Positions 50,723 through 59,963 of a stretch of 64,000 nucleotides of DNA are shown one piece after another (the stretch's first letter is position 1; every line of letters begins with the position of its first letter). The notes beneath the pieces are model-generated. The model had not been told where the DNA came from. It was given only the letters and a program-made list of their open reading frames with translations, and searched no databases. The translations under genes were made by a program, and so were the position numbers. Source of the stretch: an uncultured cyanobacterium (GTDB lineage Bacteria; Cyanobacteriota; Cyanobacteriia; Cyanobacteriales; Geitlerinemataceae); assembly GCA_937899645.1 (NCBI GenBank), contig CALCCD010000129.1, positions 1 through 64,000 on the forward strand, given 5' to 3'.

Positions 50723-52956
50723 CCCGCCAGAAACCGCGCCCACATCTCCTCAAACGCCGCCTCGAGATCTCGCGTTAGGCCGCGCCCGTCCCAGAGCGGC
50801 GAGCGGCGGCGCGACTCGCGGAGCTGCCACGCCACCGACTGCCGCAGCGACGCATCCCGCCCCAAGCGCACGCCCCAATCCACGTACTCACGATCGCTCC
50901 AGGCGATGCCCGCCTCCACCCCCACCTGCTTTAGCATCGCGAAACTGTTGCGCCCCGAGAACTGCCGCCCTGCCCGCGTCACCAGCGGGATGCCCGCCCA
51001 GAGCGTCTCTAGGGTCGTCGTCGCGCCGTTGTACGGATAGGTGTCGAGGACGATATCGGCGATCGCCAGGTTGGCGCGGTGTTCCTGCTCGGTGCGGGTG
51101 CGGCCCAGGAAGTGGAGCCGATCGCGCTCGACATTCAAATCGTCGGCGATCGCCAAAAACGCCGCCCGCACCGCCTCGGCGTCCGCAAGCCCTTTGACGA
51201 GAAGGTGCGAGCCGGGCACGCCGCGCAACACCTCGAGCTGGAGGCGGATGATATCGGGGTTGCGCTTCTGGCCGGTTTGATTGGTGAAGTAAACGATCGC
51301 GTCTGGCGCGATTCCGCCAGGGCCGAGGTCGCGGCGGTGTAGCGTCGGCACGCCCTGCTCGAAGCCGTCGATCGCGATATAGCTGTGGGGCAAGCGCCAG
51401 ATGGTTTCGGCGTAGTAGTCCTGGGCGTCATCGGGCAGCGTCAGCGCGTCGGCGATGTAGTAGTCGATCGTCGGTAGGCCCGAGGCGTCGAACCCCAGCC
51501 AGGTACACTGCACCGGCGCGGGCTTGAGCGCCATCACCGCGCAGGCCACATCGACGGTCAGGCTGTCGAGGTCGATGAGGATATCGACGGCGTCGGCGGC
51601 GATGCGATCGGCGATTTCGCCGCTGTCGATGCCGCAGAGGTGGGCGCGGTGGGCGCGATCGACGTACCACTGCTGCACCGGATCGCCCGATCGTGCGTTG
51701 AGGACGTACGCGTAAAACTCGAAGCGATCGCGGTCGTAGTATTCAAACGGCCAGCGCGCCAGCCAGCCGACGGAGTGCGATCGCAGCGAGTCGGACAGAA
51801 AGCCGATGCGGAGCTTGTCGCCGCTAGATTTTGGGGTGGCCTGCTGCTGGTGCTGCTGTCGGTAACGCGCGACGCGATCGCCTTTGAGCGCGGCGAGGTT
51901 GACCTGTGCGAGGGCGGCGGCACGGTTGACCAACGGGCGATCGAGGTCGGGACGATCGCGCAGGTAGCCGAGACAAAAAGTGGAGGTCAGCACGTGGAGC
52001 GCTTGACTCGAGGTCAGGTCGCGCGGGTCGCGGTCGATCGCCTCGGAGAGCCTCTGGCGCAGCTCGTCGGCGGCGGCTTGGGCTTCCGGCCAGCGGCCAC
52101 CCGTTGCCAGTAAACACTGGAGCCGCAGCGCGATCGCAAAGGCGCGATCGACGTCGTTTTTTGCCGCCGCCTCGGCCCGCTTGGCTCGCTCGACGGCGAG
52201 ATCGTACTGGCGCGACTGCCGGTAAAAGTTAACGGTGTGGTTCAGCACCTCGAAATCGTCGGGCACGATCTCCAGCGCCACGTCCGCCAGCACCAGCGCT
52301 CCAGTGGCTTGGCGATCGGTGATGCCCAACGAGAGCGCCGCCACTGCAAGCTGCGGGTAAAGCGTTTGACGAAACGCATCGGTCAGATCGGGTCGGGCGA
52401 AGGTCGCACGGGCGATCGCGGGCAGTGCGGCATCGCCCCGGCAGCGATCGAGCAGGCGCAGAAACGTCGCCCCCCAGCGATCGAGCGCCAGTGCGTCGTG
52501 GTTCGCCGCGATCGCCGCAATGTTCCACTCGTCCAGATCGTCCGGCGACAGGCGAGCGGCCTCGATCGCCGCATCGACCAGCGCCAGGGTATTATCCGTC
52601 GCGTCCGGCGCGATTTCGTAGGCGTGGCGTCGCAGCACCCAGGCCCGATCGGCGCGGCGCTCCCGCTGGCGATCGGCTTCGGTGTTCAGCGCCACCAGTA
52701 ACTCCGCCAGCCAGTCCGCCTCCGCCTCGCCCGCCGCCATCATGACCGAAAACCACAGCGTCTGCGCCTCCTCTTCGCGATCGGCCAAAATCGAGGCAAT
52801 ACCCAGCTCCCAGTAGGCGATGCGGGCATCGGGGTCGAGTTCGATCGCAGCTTCGTAGTGGGCGATCGCCCCGGCAAGGTCGTCTGTAGCCAGGGCTCGG
52901 CGCGCGCGTTCGAGGCGATCGGCGAAAGGCAAAGCGTCGGCGGGGTTAGCAGACAT
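50713..52956 (-). CDS. SPINDLY/O-GlcNAc transferase-like glycosyltransferase with TPR
   Basis: 747 residues: N-terminal TPR helices (from LERARRALATDDLAGAIAHYEAAIELDP), a long alpha-helical middle, and a C-terminal Glyco_transf_41 catalytic region with IGFLSDSLRSHSVGWL, DILIDLDSLTVDVACAVMALKPAPVQCTWLGFDASGL, FTNQTGQKRNPDIIRLQ and DTYPYNGATTTLETLWAGIPLVT. Transfers GlcNAc or fucose to Ser/Thr of target proteins in relatives; here acceptor unknown. ATG at 52956 is chosen because the TPR begins there. Confidence 0.92.
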   Translation of the reverse strand: MSANPADALPFADRLERARRALATDDLAGAIAHYEAAIELDPDARIAYWELGIASILADREEEAQTLWFSVMMAAGEAEADWLAELLVALNTEADRQRERRADRAWVLRRHAYEIAPDATDNTLALVDAAIEAARLSPDDLDEWNIAAIAANHDALALDRWGATFLRLLDRCRGDAALPAIARATFARPDLTDAFRQTLYPQLAVAALSLGITDRQATGALVLADVALEIVPDDFEVLNHTVNFYRQSRQYDLAVERAKRAEAAAKNDVDRAFAIALRLQCLLATGGRWPEAQAAADELRQRLSEAIDRDPRDLTSSQALHVLTSTFCLGYLRDRPDLDRPLVNRAAALAQVNLAALKGDRVARYRQQHQQQATPKSSGDKLRIGFLSDSLRSHSVGWLARWPFEYYDRDRFEFYAYVLNARSGDPVQQWYVDRAHRAHLCGIDSGEIADRIAADAVDILIDLDSLTVDVACAVMALKPAPVQCTWLGFDASGLPTIDYYIADALTLPDDAQDYYAETIWRLPHSYIAIDGFEQGVPTLHRRDLGPGGIAPDAIVYFTNQTGQKRNPDIIRLQLEVLRGVPGSHLLVKGLADAEAVRAAFLAIADDLNVERDRLHFLGRTRTEQEHRANLAIADIVLDTYPYNGATTTLETLWAGIPLVTRAGRQFSGRNSFAMLKQVGVEAGIAWSDREYVDWGVRLGRDASLRQSVAWQLRESRRRSPLWDGRGLTRDLEAAFEEMWARFLAGQC

Positions 52957-53180
52957 AGCGTGAAGCGGTGGCGTCGCAGTCCAGTGTGCCAGACCTCGCC
53001 GCTTTTCCGACGCACCCCGCCGAACGACAGAGGGAAAATGCGTACAAAATTGCGGCAGACATCCGCGCCTGCACCGCAACTATTTTTCCGCTTTTAATGA
53101 TGCTGCGCGATCGTCCTGGCGCATTCAGCACCTCTCTGAGGTCGGTTTCCCGTTGGCGTCCCCCACTCCGCTTCCGGCAG

Positions 53181-53390
53181 ATGCGGCTTGAGGAAGTTCC
53201 CCTTTTTACAAGAGGAAATGAAGTTCTCGCGCGGGAAATATTCACTCTTGATTTCTATACCGAGAATATTTTCCAAAAGATGCTCGCTGAGGCAGGTCTT
53301 CAGCCGCTTGGCATGACAGAGGCGGGCGAGTTTTTCTTGCTTGAAAAAGCGGCCCGGGCGGAGCTCGAGCGGCGTTCGATCGAAGTGTGA
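53181..53390 (+). CDS. Small hypothetical protein
   Basis: A possible 69-residue protein, MRLEEVPLFTRGNEVL to ERRSIEV, with alternating hydrophobic and charged residues and a helical C-terminus. Base use is AT-richer than neighbours. No family recognised. It lies 80 bases before mfd on the same strand. The opposite strand is also open here but reads less like a protein. Accept with caution. Confidence 0.35.
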   Translation: MRLEEVPLFTRGNEVLAREIFTLDFYTENIFQKMLAEAGLQPLGMTEAGEFFLLEKAARAELERRSIEV

Positions 53391-53469
53391 GATTAGAAAA
53401 TCTCCGCTGGAGGGAGGCCTTGATTCTCTACACTGGTAAACGCCTTTCGTCTTGCCTGCTCCATTTCGT

Positions 53470-56400
53470 ATGCCCTTCCAATCCCTCGTCCGTACCCTTT
53501 CCCGATCGCCCCTCACTGAAGAACTGCTCGCCAAGCTCGATCGCCAGCACGTCCTGAAGCTGGTCGGCGCGTCGCGCTTTCCGAAAGGGCTGGTGGCCTC
53601 GGCGCTGTCGCAGAAGGTGAGCCGGGTGCTGTGCGTGGTGACGGCGACGCTGGAGGAGGCGGGGCGCTGGACGGCGCAGCTCGAGGCGATGGGCTGGGAT
53701 ACGGCGCAGTTTTACCCGACGACGGAGGCCGCGCCCTACGAGGAAAATTTCCTGGGCGAGATGACCTGGGGGCAGATGCAGGTGCTCGCCGACCTGATGC
53801 CGATCGCCAATGCCGCTGACGGCGAGGACGCGACGCTGGCGATCGTCACGACCCACCGCGCTTTGCAGCCGCACTTGCCGCCAGTGGAGGTGTTCGGCGA
53901 TCGCAGCCTGACGCTGACGCCCGGAAGCGAGTTTGCTCCATCGGGGTCGGCGAGCGACCTCGATCGACGCTTGACGGGGATGGGCTACGAACGCGTCACG
54001 CTAGTCGAGTCGGAAGGGCAGTGGAGTCGGCGCGGCGATATTGTCGATATTTTTCCGGTGTCGGCGGAGCTGCCGGTGCGGCTGGAGTTCTTCGGCGACG
54101 AGCTGGAAAAGCTGCGCGAGTTCGAGCCGGGAAGCCAGCGATCGCTCGACAAGCTCGACAAGCTGGCACTGACGCCGACCGGCTTCAATGAGGCGATCCG
54201 CGAAAACCTCGAGGCGCTGGGCGTGGAATTCGATGCCAGCCGTCCGGAGCTGCTGTCGATGTTTTTGGGGACGGCGTTCGATCGACCGGCTTCACTGCTG
54301 GACTATTTACCCGAGGGGACGATCGTAGCGATCGACGAGCCGGACGCCTGTCGCGAACGCGCCGATCGCTGGTTGGAGACCGCCGAGGAAGAATTCGATC
54401 GCAAGCGCGCGCAGTTCCCGGATCTCGAAACGCTGCACCGCCCGTTTGACGAGTGTTTCGACGCGGCGTCGCAAACCTTCGATCGCCTCGAATTCGCCGA
54501 GCTGATAACCGAAGACTGCGACCTAAATCTCTCCAGTCGCCGCATTCCCACCTCGCCGCACCAGTTCGCCAAGCTCGCCGAGGTCTTGCGCGAAGAGCGC
54601 GAGCGACGCTTCCGTATCTTCCTTGCGTCCGCCCAGCCCAGCCGCTCGGTGGCGCTGCTCAGCGAGCACGACTGCCCCGCCCAGTTCGTCCCCAACCCAA
54701 AGGACTTCCCAGCGATCGATCGCCTGCAAGACCAGCGCACGCCGATCGCGCTGAAATACGCCGGACAGGCAGAACTCGAAGGCTTCGTGCTGCCGTCGTT
54801 TCGGCTGGTGGTCGTCACCGATCGCGAGTTTTTCGGCCAGCACGTCCTCGCCACGCCCAGCTACGTCCGCAAGCGCCGCCGCGCCGCCTCCAAGGCCGTC
54901 GATCTCGACAAGCTCAAACCGGGCGATTTCGTCGTCCACCGCGACCACGGCATCGGCCAATTCGTAAAGCTCGAAAGCCTGACGATCGATCGCGAAACCC
55001 GCGAATATCTGGCGATTAAATACGCCGACGGCACGCTACGCATCGCCGCCGATCGAGTGAATACGCTCTCGCGCTACCGCAAGACCAGCGAAGGTCGCCC
55101 GCAGCTCCACAAAATGTCGGGCAAAGCCTGGACAAACGCCAAAAACAAAGTCCGCAAATCCATCAAAAAAGTGGCGATGGATTTGCTCGCGCTCTACGCC
55201 CAGCGCGCCAAGCAAAGCGGCTTTGCCTACCCCGCCGACTCGCCCTGGCAAATCGAACTCGAGGACTCGTTCCCCTACCAGCCAACGCCCGACCAGCTCA
55301 AGGCCGTCCAGGACGTAAAGCTCGATATGCAAAGCGATCGCCCGATGGATCGCCTCGTCTGCGGCGACGTGGGCTTCGGCAAAACCGAAGTGGCCGTCCG
55401 CGCCATCTTCAAAGCCATCACTGCCGGAAAACAGGTGGCGCTACTCGCCCCCACCACCGTCCTCACCCAGCAGCACTACCACACCCTCAAAGAGCGCTTT
55501 GCTCCCTACCCGATCGAGGTCGGCCTACTCAACCGCTTCCGCACCGGCAACGAGCGCAAAAAGATTCTCCAGCGCCTCGCGACGGGCGAGCTGGACGTGG
55601 TCGTCGGCACGCAGCAAATTCTCGGCAAGGCCGTCAAGTTCCAGGATCTCGGCCTAATGGTCGTCGATGAAGAGCAGCGCTTTGGCGTTAACCAAAAGGA
55701 AAAAATCAAGGCGCTGAAAACCGAGCTGGACGTGCTGACGCTCTCCGCGACGCCGATCCCGCGCACGCTCTATATGTCGATTTCCGGCATCCGCGAGATG
55801 AGTTTGATTGCGACGCCGCCGCCGTCGCGTCGCCCGATCGCCACTCACGTCACGCCCTTCGACTACGACACGATCCGCAGCGCGATCGGTCAGGAACTCG
55901 CGCGGGGCGGGCAGGTCTTCTACGTCGTGCCGCGCGTCGAGGGCATCGAGGAAGTCTCGACGAAAATCCGCGAGATGGTTCCCAGCGCTCGCATCTCGAT
56001 CGCCCACGGCCAGATGGACGCCGCCGAACTGGAGTCAATCGTCCTCGGCTTCAGTTCCGGCGATGCGGACGTACTGGTCTGCACCACGATCGTCGAATCC
56101 GGCCTCGATATCCCCCGCGTCAACACCATCCTGATCGAGGACGCGCAAAAGTTCGGCCTCGCTCAGCTCTATCAGCTACGCGGTCGCGTCGGGCGATCGG
56201 GCATCCAGGCGCATGCATGGCTGTTCTATCCCGGCAAACGGGAGCTGACAGAAACGGCACGCAAACGACTGCGGGCACTGCAAGAGTTCAGCCAGCTCGG
56301 TTCGGGCTACCAGCTTGCGATGCGCGACATGGAAATTCGTGGCATCGGCAACCTGCTCGGGGCGGAGCAGTCCGGCCAGGTGAATACGATCGGCTTCGAT

Positions 56401-56946
56401 CTCTACGTGCAGATGCTCCAGGAGGAGATTCGCGAGATCCAGGGTCAGGAGATCCCGAAAGTGGACGACACGCAAATCGACCTGAAGATCACGGCGTTTA
56501 TTCCGTCGGGCTACATGCCGGACGGCGATCGCAAGATGGACGCTTACCGCGCCGTCGCCACCGCCGCCAGCCGCCCCGAACTCAAGCAAATCGCGGCGAA
56601 TTGGATCGACATCTACGGACAGCTTCCGAAGGGTGCGCTCCAGCTCCTCTCGGTGATGGAACTCAAGCAGGTGGCGAAGCAGCTCGGCTTTTCGCGCATC
56701 AAGCCGGAGGGCAAGCAGCACGTCATTCTAGAGACGCCGATGGAGGAACCGGCGTGGCGGCTGTTGGCGGAGCATCTGCCGAAACATTTGCAGAAGCGGT
56801 TTGTTTACAGTCCGGGCAAGGTGACGGTGCGCGGGTTGGGTGTGGTTCCAGCGGAGAAGCAGTTGATGAGTTTGATCGAGTGGTTGGATGCGGTGCGGAA
56901 GGGTTTGGAGAAGTCGAAGCAGCCGGAGTTGACGGTGGTGGGGTAG
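53470..56946 (+). CDS. mfd: Transcription-repair coupling factor Mfd
   Basis: Removes RNA polymerase stalled at DNA lesions and recruits UvrA. About 1158 residues, full length. N-terminal UvrB-like region, the CarD-like RNAP-interaction domain ([18 protein letters not shown], about 480-550), then the RecG-like translocase with Walker [10 protein letters not shown] (632-640), [17 protein letters not shown] and [10 protein letters not shown], and the C-terminal TRCF domain. ATG at 53470 is used instead of a TTG six codons earlier. Confidence 0.97.
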   Translation: MPFQSLVRTLSRSPLTEELLAKLDRQHVLKLVGASRFPKGLVASALSQKVSRVLCVVTATLEEAGRWTAQLEAMGWDTAQFYPTTEAAPYEENFLGEMTWGQMQVLADLMPIANAADGEDATLAIVTTHRALQPHLPPVEVFGDRSLTLTPGSEFAPSGSASDLDRRLTGMGYERVTLVESEGQWSRRGDIVDIFPVSAELPVRLEFFGDELEKLREFEPGSQRSLDKLDKLALTPTGFNEAIRENLEALGVEFDASRPELLSMFLGTAFDRPASLLDYLPEGTIVAIDEPDACRERADRWLETAEEEFDRKRAQFPDLETLHRPFDECFDAASQTFDRLEFAELITEDCDLNLSSRRIPTSPHQFAKLAEVLREERERRFRIFLASAQPSRSVALLSEHDCPAQFVPNPKDFPAIDRLQDQRTPIALKYAGQAELEGFVLPSFRLVVVTDREFFGQHVLATPSYVRKRRRAASKAVDLDKLKPGDFVVHRDHGIGQFVKLESLTIDRETREYLAIKYADGTLRIAADRVNTLSRYRKTSEGRPQLHKMSGKAWTNAKNKVRKSIKKVAMDLLALYAQRAKQSGFAYPADSPWQIELEDSFPYQPTPDQLKAVQDVKLDMQSDRPMDRLVCGDVGFGKTEVAVRAIFKAITAGKQVALLAPTTVLTQQHYHTLKERFAPYPIEVGLLNRFRTGNERKKILQRLATGELDVVVGTQQILGKAVKFQDLGLMVVDEEQRFGVNQKEKIKALKTELDVLTLSATPIPRTLYMSISGIREMSLIATPPPSRRPIATHVTPFDYDTIRSAIGQELARGGQVFYVVPRVEGIEEVSTKIREMVPSARISIAHGQMDAAELESIVLGFSSGDADVLVCTTIVESGLDIPRVNTILIEDAQKFGLAQLYQLRGRVGRSGIQAHAWLFYPGKRELTETARKRLRALQEFSQLGSGYQLAMRDMEIRGIGNLLGAEQSGQVNTIGFDLYVQMLQEEIREIQGQEIPKVDDTQIDLKITAFIPSGYMPDGDRKMDAYRAVATAASRPELKQIAANWIDIYGQLPKGALQLLSVMELKQVAKQLGFSRIKPEGKQHVILETPMEEPAWRLLAEHLPKHLQKRFVYSPGKVTVRGLGVVPAEKQLMSLIEWLDAVRKGLEKSKQPELTVVG

Positions 56947-56956
56947 ATGGCCTGTG

Positions 56957-57358
56957 CTAAGTGTCAGGTTCCAACAGCTGTAGTTCTGGGATGCCGAGAT
57001 AGTCTTTGCGATTGTGTGTGACCAGCGGCAAGTTATGACGCAGTGCGGTTGCGGCAATCCAGGCATCTTGTGGCGAAATCGGCTGTCCGGAGTGTTGGCG
57101 CTCGGCGCGAACTTGTGCCCAGGTTTGACAGAGTGGCCGATCGACGGAGATCGCCAGGTATGCCGATAAGCTTTGCTCTAATTGGGCGATGCGGCGATCG
57201 CCCCAGTGACGTAACCTCGCCCACTGATACAACTCGGCAACGCTCGTAAACGATAGCGCCAGTTCGTGACCTTCCAGAAGTGGGCGATACGGGTCGGCGT
57301 AGCGGCTGCCTTTGAAGAGAAAGGAGGCAATGTCGGTGTCGATGAGAGTAATGCTCAT
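56957..57358 (-). CDS. PIN-domain toxin (VapC-like), second copy
   Basis: 133 residues. PIN acids are in place: LIDTDIASFLF, SVAELYQWA and SPQDAWIAATAL, then LVTHNRKDY. Predicted RNase toxin. Its ATG overlaps the antitoxin stop (ATGA), and its end lies 10 bases from the mfd stop on the other strand. Unrelated at sequence level to the first PIN toxin beyond the fold. Confidence 0.9.
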   Translation of the reverse strand: MSITLIDTDIASFLFKGSRYADPYRPLLEGHELALSFTSVAELYQWARLRHWGDRRIAQLEQSLSAYLAISVDRPLCQTWAQVRAERQHSGQPISPQDAWIAATALRHNLPLVTHNRKDYLGIPELQLLEPDT

Positions 57359-57642
57359 GCGCGATCGGCGGGTTCGTGGCGCTGCTGTTGCAGAAAGGTG
57401 AGAAAGTCTTCAGTCGTTTCGTCTTGCGGCCAGAAGTCTGCGATGCGGGTGTCGGAGTGGTAGGCGATTGGGGTCTGGGTGGCGCGGTATCGATCGATCG
57501 AGATTCCATCCCAGAATTGTTGGCTTTGGGTCTGGAGGTCGTGGGGGGCGGTGTTTTGAAGCAGGATGCCGAGGAGTTGCTGACGCTCGATCGCCGTGAG
57601 GGGTTCGATGGCGGCGATCGCGGCTTCGAGATGAGGGGTCAT
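57355..57642 (-). CDS. Antitoxin partner of second PIN toxin
   Basis: 95 residues, helical N-terminus (LEAAIAAIEPLTAIERQQLLGILL) and a C-terminal part with the FWPQDETTEDFLTFLQQQR motif that probably wraps the toxin. The four-base overlap with the toxin start supports the pairing. I recognise no standard DNA-binding domain. Confidence 0.75.
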   Translation of the reverse strand: MTPHLEAAIAAIEPLTAIERQQLLGILLQNTAPHDLQTQSQQFWDGISIDRYRATQTPIAYHSDTRIADFWPQDETTEDFLTFLQQQRHEPADRA

Positions 57643-57815
57643 TTGTGTGGCTGAGGAATGGCGATTTTCTATGGAGTGAAGCGGTAGCGAGAATGTGTCG
57701 ATCGTAGCGCGGCTATGGCGGCTCGAAGGTAGGGTGTCCCTGCATCCTCACTGGCCGATTCCCATAACAGTGTCGAGCTGTAGAGGGCGGTATCGGGAAC
57801 CGGGCATTCTGACGC

Positions 57816-58394
57816 TCAGCGTTCCGGCGTCAGCTCCAGTCCGCGATAGATCTGCTCGATCGCGAAGCTCAGACCGATACTCCGCAGCTCGATCGTGTCT
57901 CCAGCTTGATAATTAACGATCGTCCAATCGCCGCTGTCCGCGCGCGAATACAGATCCATTTCAACGCGCGTCGAACTGACGAGTAGGTAATCTCGTAGGG
58001 CTGGATTGCGTCGGTACAGCCGGAATTTACCGCCACGATCGTAGGCTTCAGTGCCTTTGGACAGGACTTCGACGATGAGGCAAGGATAGGTGAAGTAGTT
58101 GGGGTTGGCTTTGTCGCGATCGTCGCAGGTGACGCTGGCGTCGGGGTAGGTGTAGTTTTGCGTTCCGGCGATTTCGATTTTGATGTCGGAGTTGCCGGGG
58201 ATGCAGTTCGTACCGTCGAGGTGGGTGTCGAACAGGCTGGTCAGGCGGATGGCGAGGCGTCCGTGGTTGACGCTGCCGCCACTCATGGCGTAAACGCGCC
58301 CGTCGATGTATTCGTATTTTTCTGGCTGCTGCGCTTCCCACTCGAAGTATGCTGCGGCGGTCGGCAGGTGCGGGGCGTCGTTGGCGGCGAGCAT
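57816..58394 (-). CDS. Uma2-family endonuclease (DUF820)
   Basis: 192 residues with the cyanobacterial Uma2 layout: YFEWEAQQPEKYEYIDGRVYAMSGGS, HGRLAIRLTSLF, NYTYPDASV and YPCLIVEVLSKGTEAYDRGGKF. The D of YPD and the E-V of IVEV are the PD-(D/E)XK catalytic acids. Uma2 genes are massively expanded in cyanobacteria; role unknown, linked to mobile or defence DNA. Confidence 0.93.
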   Translation of the reverse strand: MLAANDAPHLPTAAAYFEWEAQQPEKYEYIDGRVYAMSGGSVNHGRLAIRLTSLFDTHLDGTNCIPGNSDIKIEIAGTQNYTYPDASVTCDDRDKANPNYFTYPCLIVEVLSKGTEAYDRGGKFRLYRRNPALRDYLLVSSTRVEMDLYSRADSGDWTIVNYQAGDTIELRSIGLSFAIEQIYRGLELTPER

Positions 58395-58460
58395 GGCGTG
58401 CGGTCAAGTGTGTCTGGCTCGATCTTACGCCAGGGCTCGCCAGGGCTCGCCAGCGAAGAG

Positions 58461-58754
58461 TCAGACGCCGACGCTGTCGCAGAGGTCTTCGAGCCGATCG
58501 CGATCGAGGTCGCGTTCGATATACTGCGGGTCGTCGGGATTGTAGGGGCTGCAAAGGCGATCGGCACGGACGATAGTGGCACTCTCGGGCAGAACGGGGA
58601 CATCGGGGTCGAAGGCCGTCGATCGCATCAGCGAACTGGAAAAACCGCGAAAGATCGTCACGCAATCTTCCTCGCCGTCGATTTCAGCGTCGATTAATAG
58701 GACTTCTTCGGGGCGTTTGAGGGTGTACTGTTCGAGGCGCTGAGCGAAGACCAT
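58461..58754 (-). CDS. DUF7734-type conserved cyanobacterial protein
   Basis: 97 residues. RLEQYTLKRPEEVLLIDAEIDGEEDCV, then IFRGFSSSLMRSTAFDPDVPVLP and CSPYNPDDPQYIERDL, a pattern shared by cyanobacterial and chloroplast proteins of the DUF7734 group. Function unknown. ATG at 58754 is chosen as the family start; the frame extends upstream without content. Confidence 0.75.
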   Translation of the reverse strand: MVFAQRLEQYTLKRPEEVLLIDAEIDGEEDCVTIFRGFSSSLMRSTAFDPDVPVLPESATIVRADRLCSPYNPDDPQYIERDLDRDRLEDLCDSVGV

Positions 58755-58890
58755 ATATGGGATTGGGCGGCTTGCCGATCGCGAGAGTCGAGCCAAACTA
58801 TTGCGAATTCTAAAGAAATTCTAAAAAAAATGTTAGCCGCTTCCGGTAAACATTTGTAGACTGTTAGCCGAAGCGTCACAAGAACTATAT

Positions 58891-59805
58891 ATGAAGCGGT
58901 TAGAGCTTACCGAGCGCGTTTGCCTCGGAATCCACGTTTTCTCAATGGCATTCGGTCTGGCCGGTTTGCTCCTCGTGCTTCCGAACCCGGAGTTTATCGC
59001 CAGCTTGCCGCCGTTCGGCATGGAGTTGTTCGGCTGGAGCATGGCGCAGGGGGGCGTCGGTTATATCGTGCTGGGCGCGATCGCCGTGGCGCTCAATGCT
59101 TACCGCTTCCTCGGTCTGCGTCCGCTGCTCGCGTTCGTGCTGCCGACGCTAGCGCTGTCGCTGAGCAGCGAGCTGCTGGGAACCAGCACGGGCTTCCCGT
59201 TCGGCGCGTACCACTACCTCAGCGGCCTCGGCTACAAAATCGCCGGACTCGTGCCGTTTACGATTCCGCTGTCGTGGTTCTATATGGGCTTCGTTTGTTA
59301 CGTGCTGGCGCGGGCGGCACTGGAGTCGCTGTCATCGATGCCGCGCTGGGTGCGTCAGGTGGGCGCGATCGCCCTGGGCGCGATCCTGCTAACGGCCTGG
59401 GACTTAGTGCTAGACCCGGCAATGACCCAGACGCCGTACCCCTTTTGGGCGTTCGACGAAGTGGGCGAATTCTTCGGGATGCCGTCACGCAACATCACCG
59501 GCTGGATCGGGACAGGCGTTGTCTTTATGACGGTGGCGTCACTATTTCAGCGCGGCGACGAATACGTTTACAAGCGCGAACAGCTCGGTCTGCCGCTGAT
59601 CGTTTACGTCGTGAACTTCCTGTTCGGCGCGACGATTACGCTGGTGGCGCTCGACTCGCGCTTCACGATTCCGGCTTCGCTGAGTGTGCTGTTCGGCGTG
59701 ATCCCGGCGCTCTTGTTCTGGCGCTTGGCTCCGTCTGCGGCATCAAGTGAGTCAGATGCGGCGATCGATGAAGCTGCGCCCGTTCTCGAGACCGTAGCGA
59801 AGTAG
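58891..59805 (+). CDS. cruF: Carotenoid 1,2-hydratase-like CruF
   Basis: 304 residues and about seven to eight membrane helices. SSELLGTSTGFPFGAYHY, FTIPLSWFYMGF and TAWDLVLDPAMTQTPYPFWAFD with conserved acids fit the CruF/bisanhydrobacterioruberin hydratase family, which hydrates the psi end of gamma-carotene on the way to myxol glycosides. The glycosyltransferase cruG, often adjacent, is not here. Confidence 0.88.
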   Translation: MKRLELTERVCLGIHVFSMAFGLAGLLLVLPNPEFIASLPPFGMELFGWSMAQGGVGYIVLGAIAVALNAYRFLGLRPLLAFVLPTLALSLSSELLGTSTGFPFGAYHYLSGLGYKIAGLVPFTIPLSWFYMGFVCYVLARAALESLSSMPRWVRQVGAIALGAILLTAWDLVLDPAMTQTPYPFWAFDEVGEFFGMPSRNITGWIGTGVVFMTVASLFQRGDEYVYKREQLGLPLIVYVVNFLFGATITLVALDSRFTIPASLSVLFGVIPALLFWRLAPSAASSESDAAIDEAAPVLETVAK

Positions 59806-59894
59806 TTGCCTTCCCCAAGCGTATGTGCCCGAGCATATGTGCCCGAAAGATCGGGCTGTACGGCGTTCCATCTCCGACGCTTCATGCTTAATGT

Positions 59895-59928
59895 GAAAAC
59901 CGCAATCTCGATCGAGGCTGCGGTTTTC
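59895..59928 (+). terminator. Terminator after cruF
   Basis: GAAAACCGCA (59895-59904) and TGCGGTTTTC (59919-59928) form a perfect 10-bp stem, 14-base loop, followed by a TTTT within eight bases. Lies 90 bases after cruF. Confidence 0.7.
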
Positions 59929-59963
59929 GTCGTCTTTTCGAGGCGTCCTGCCTATCATAGGGA

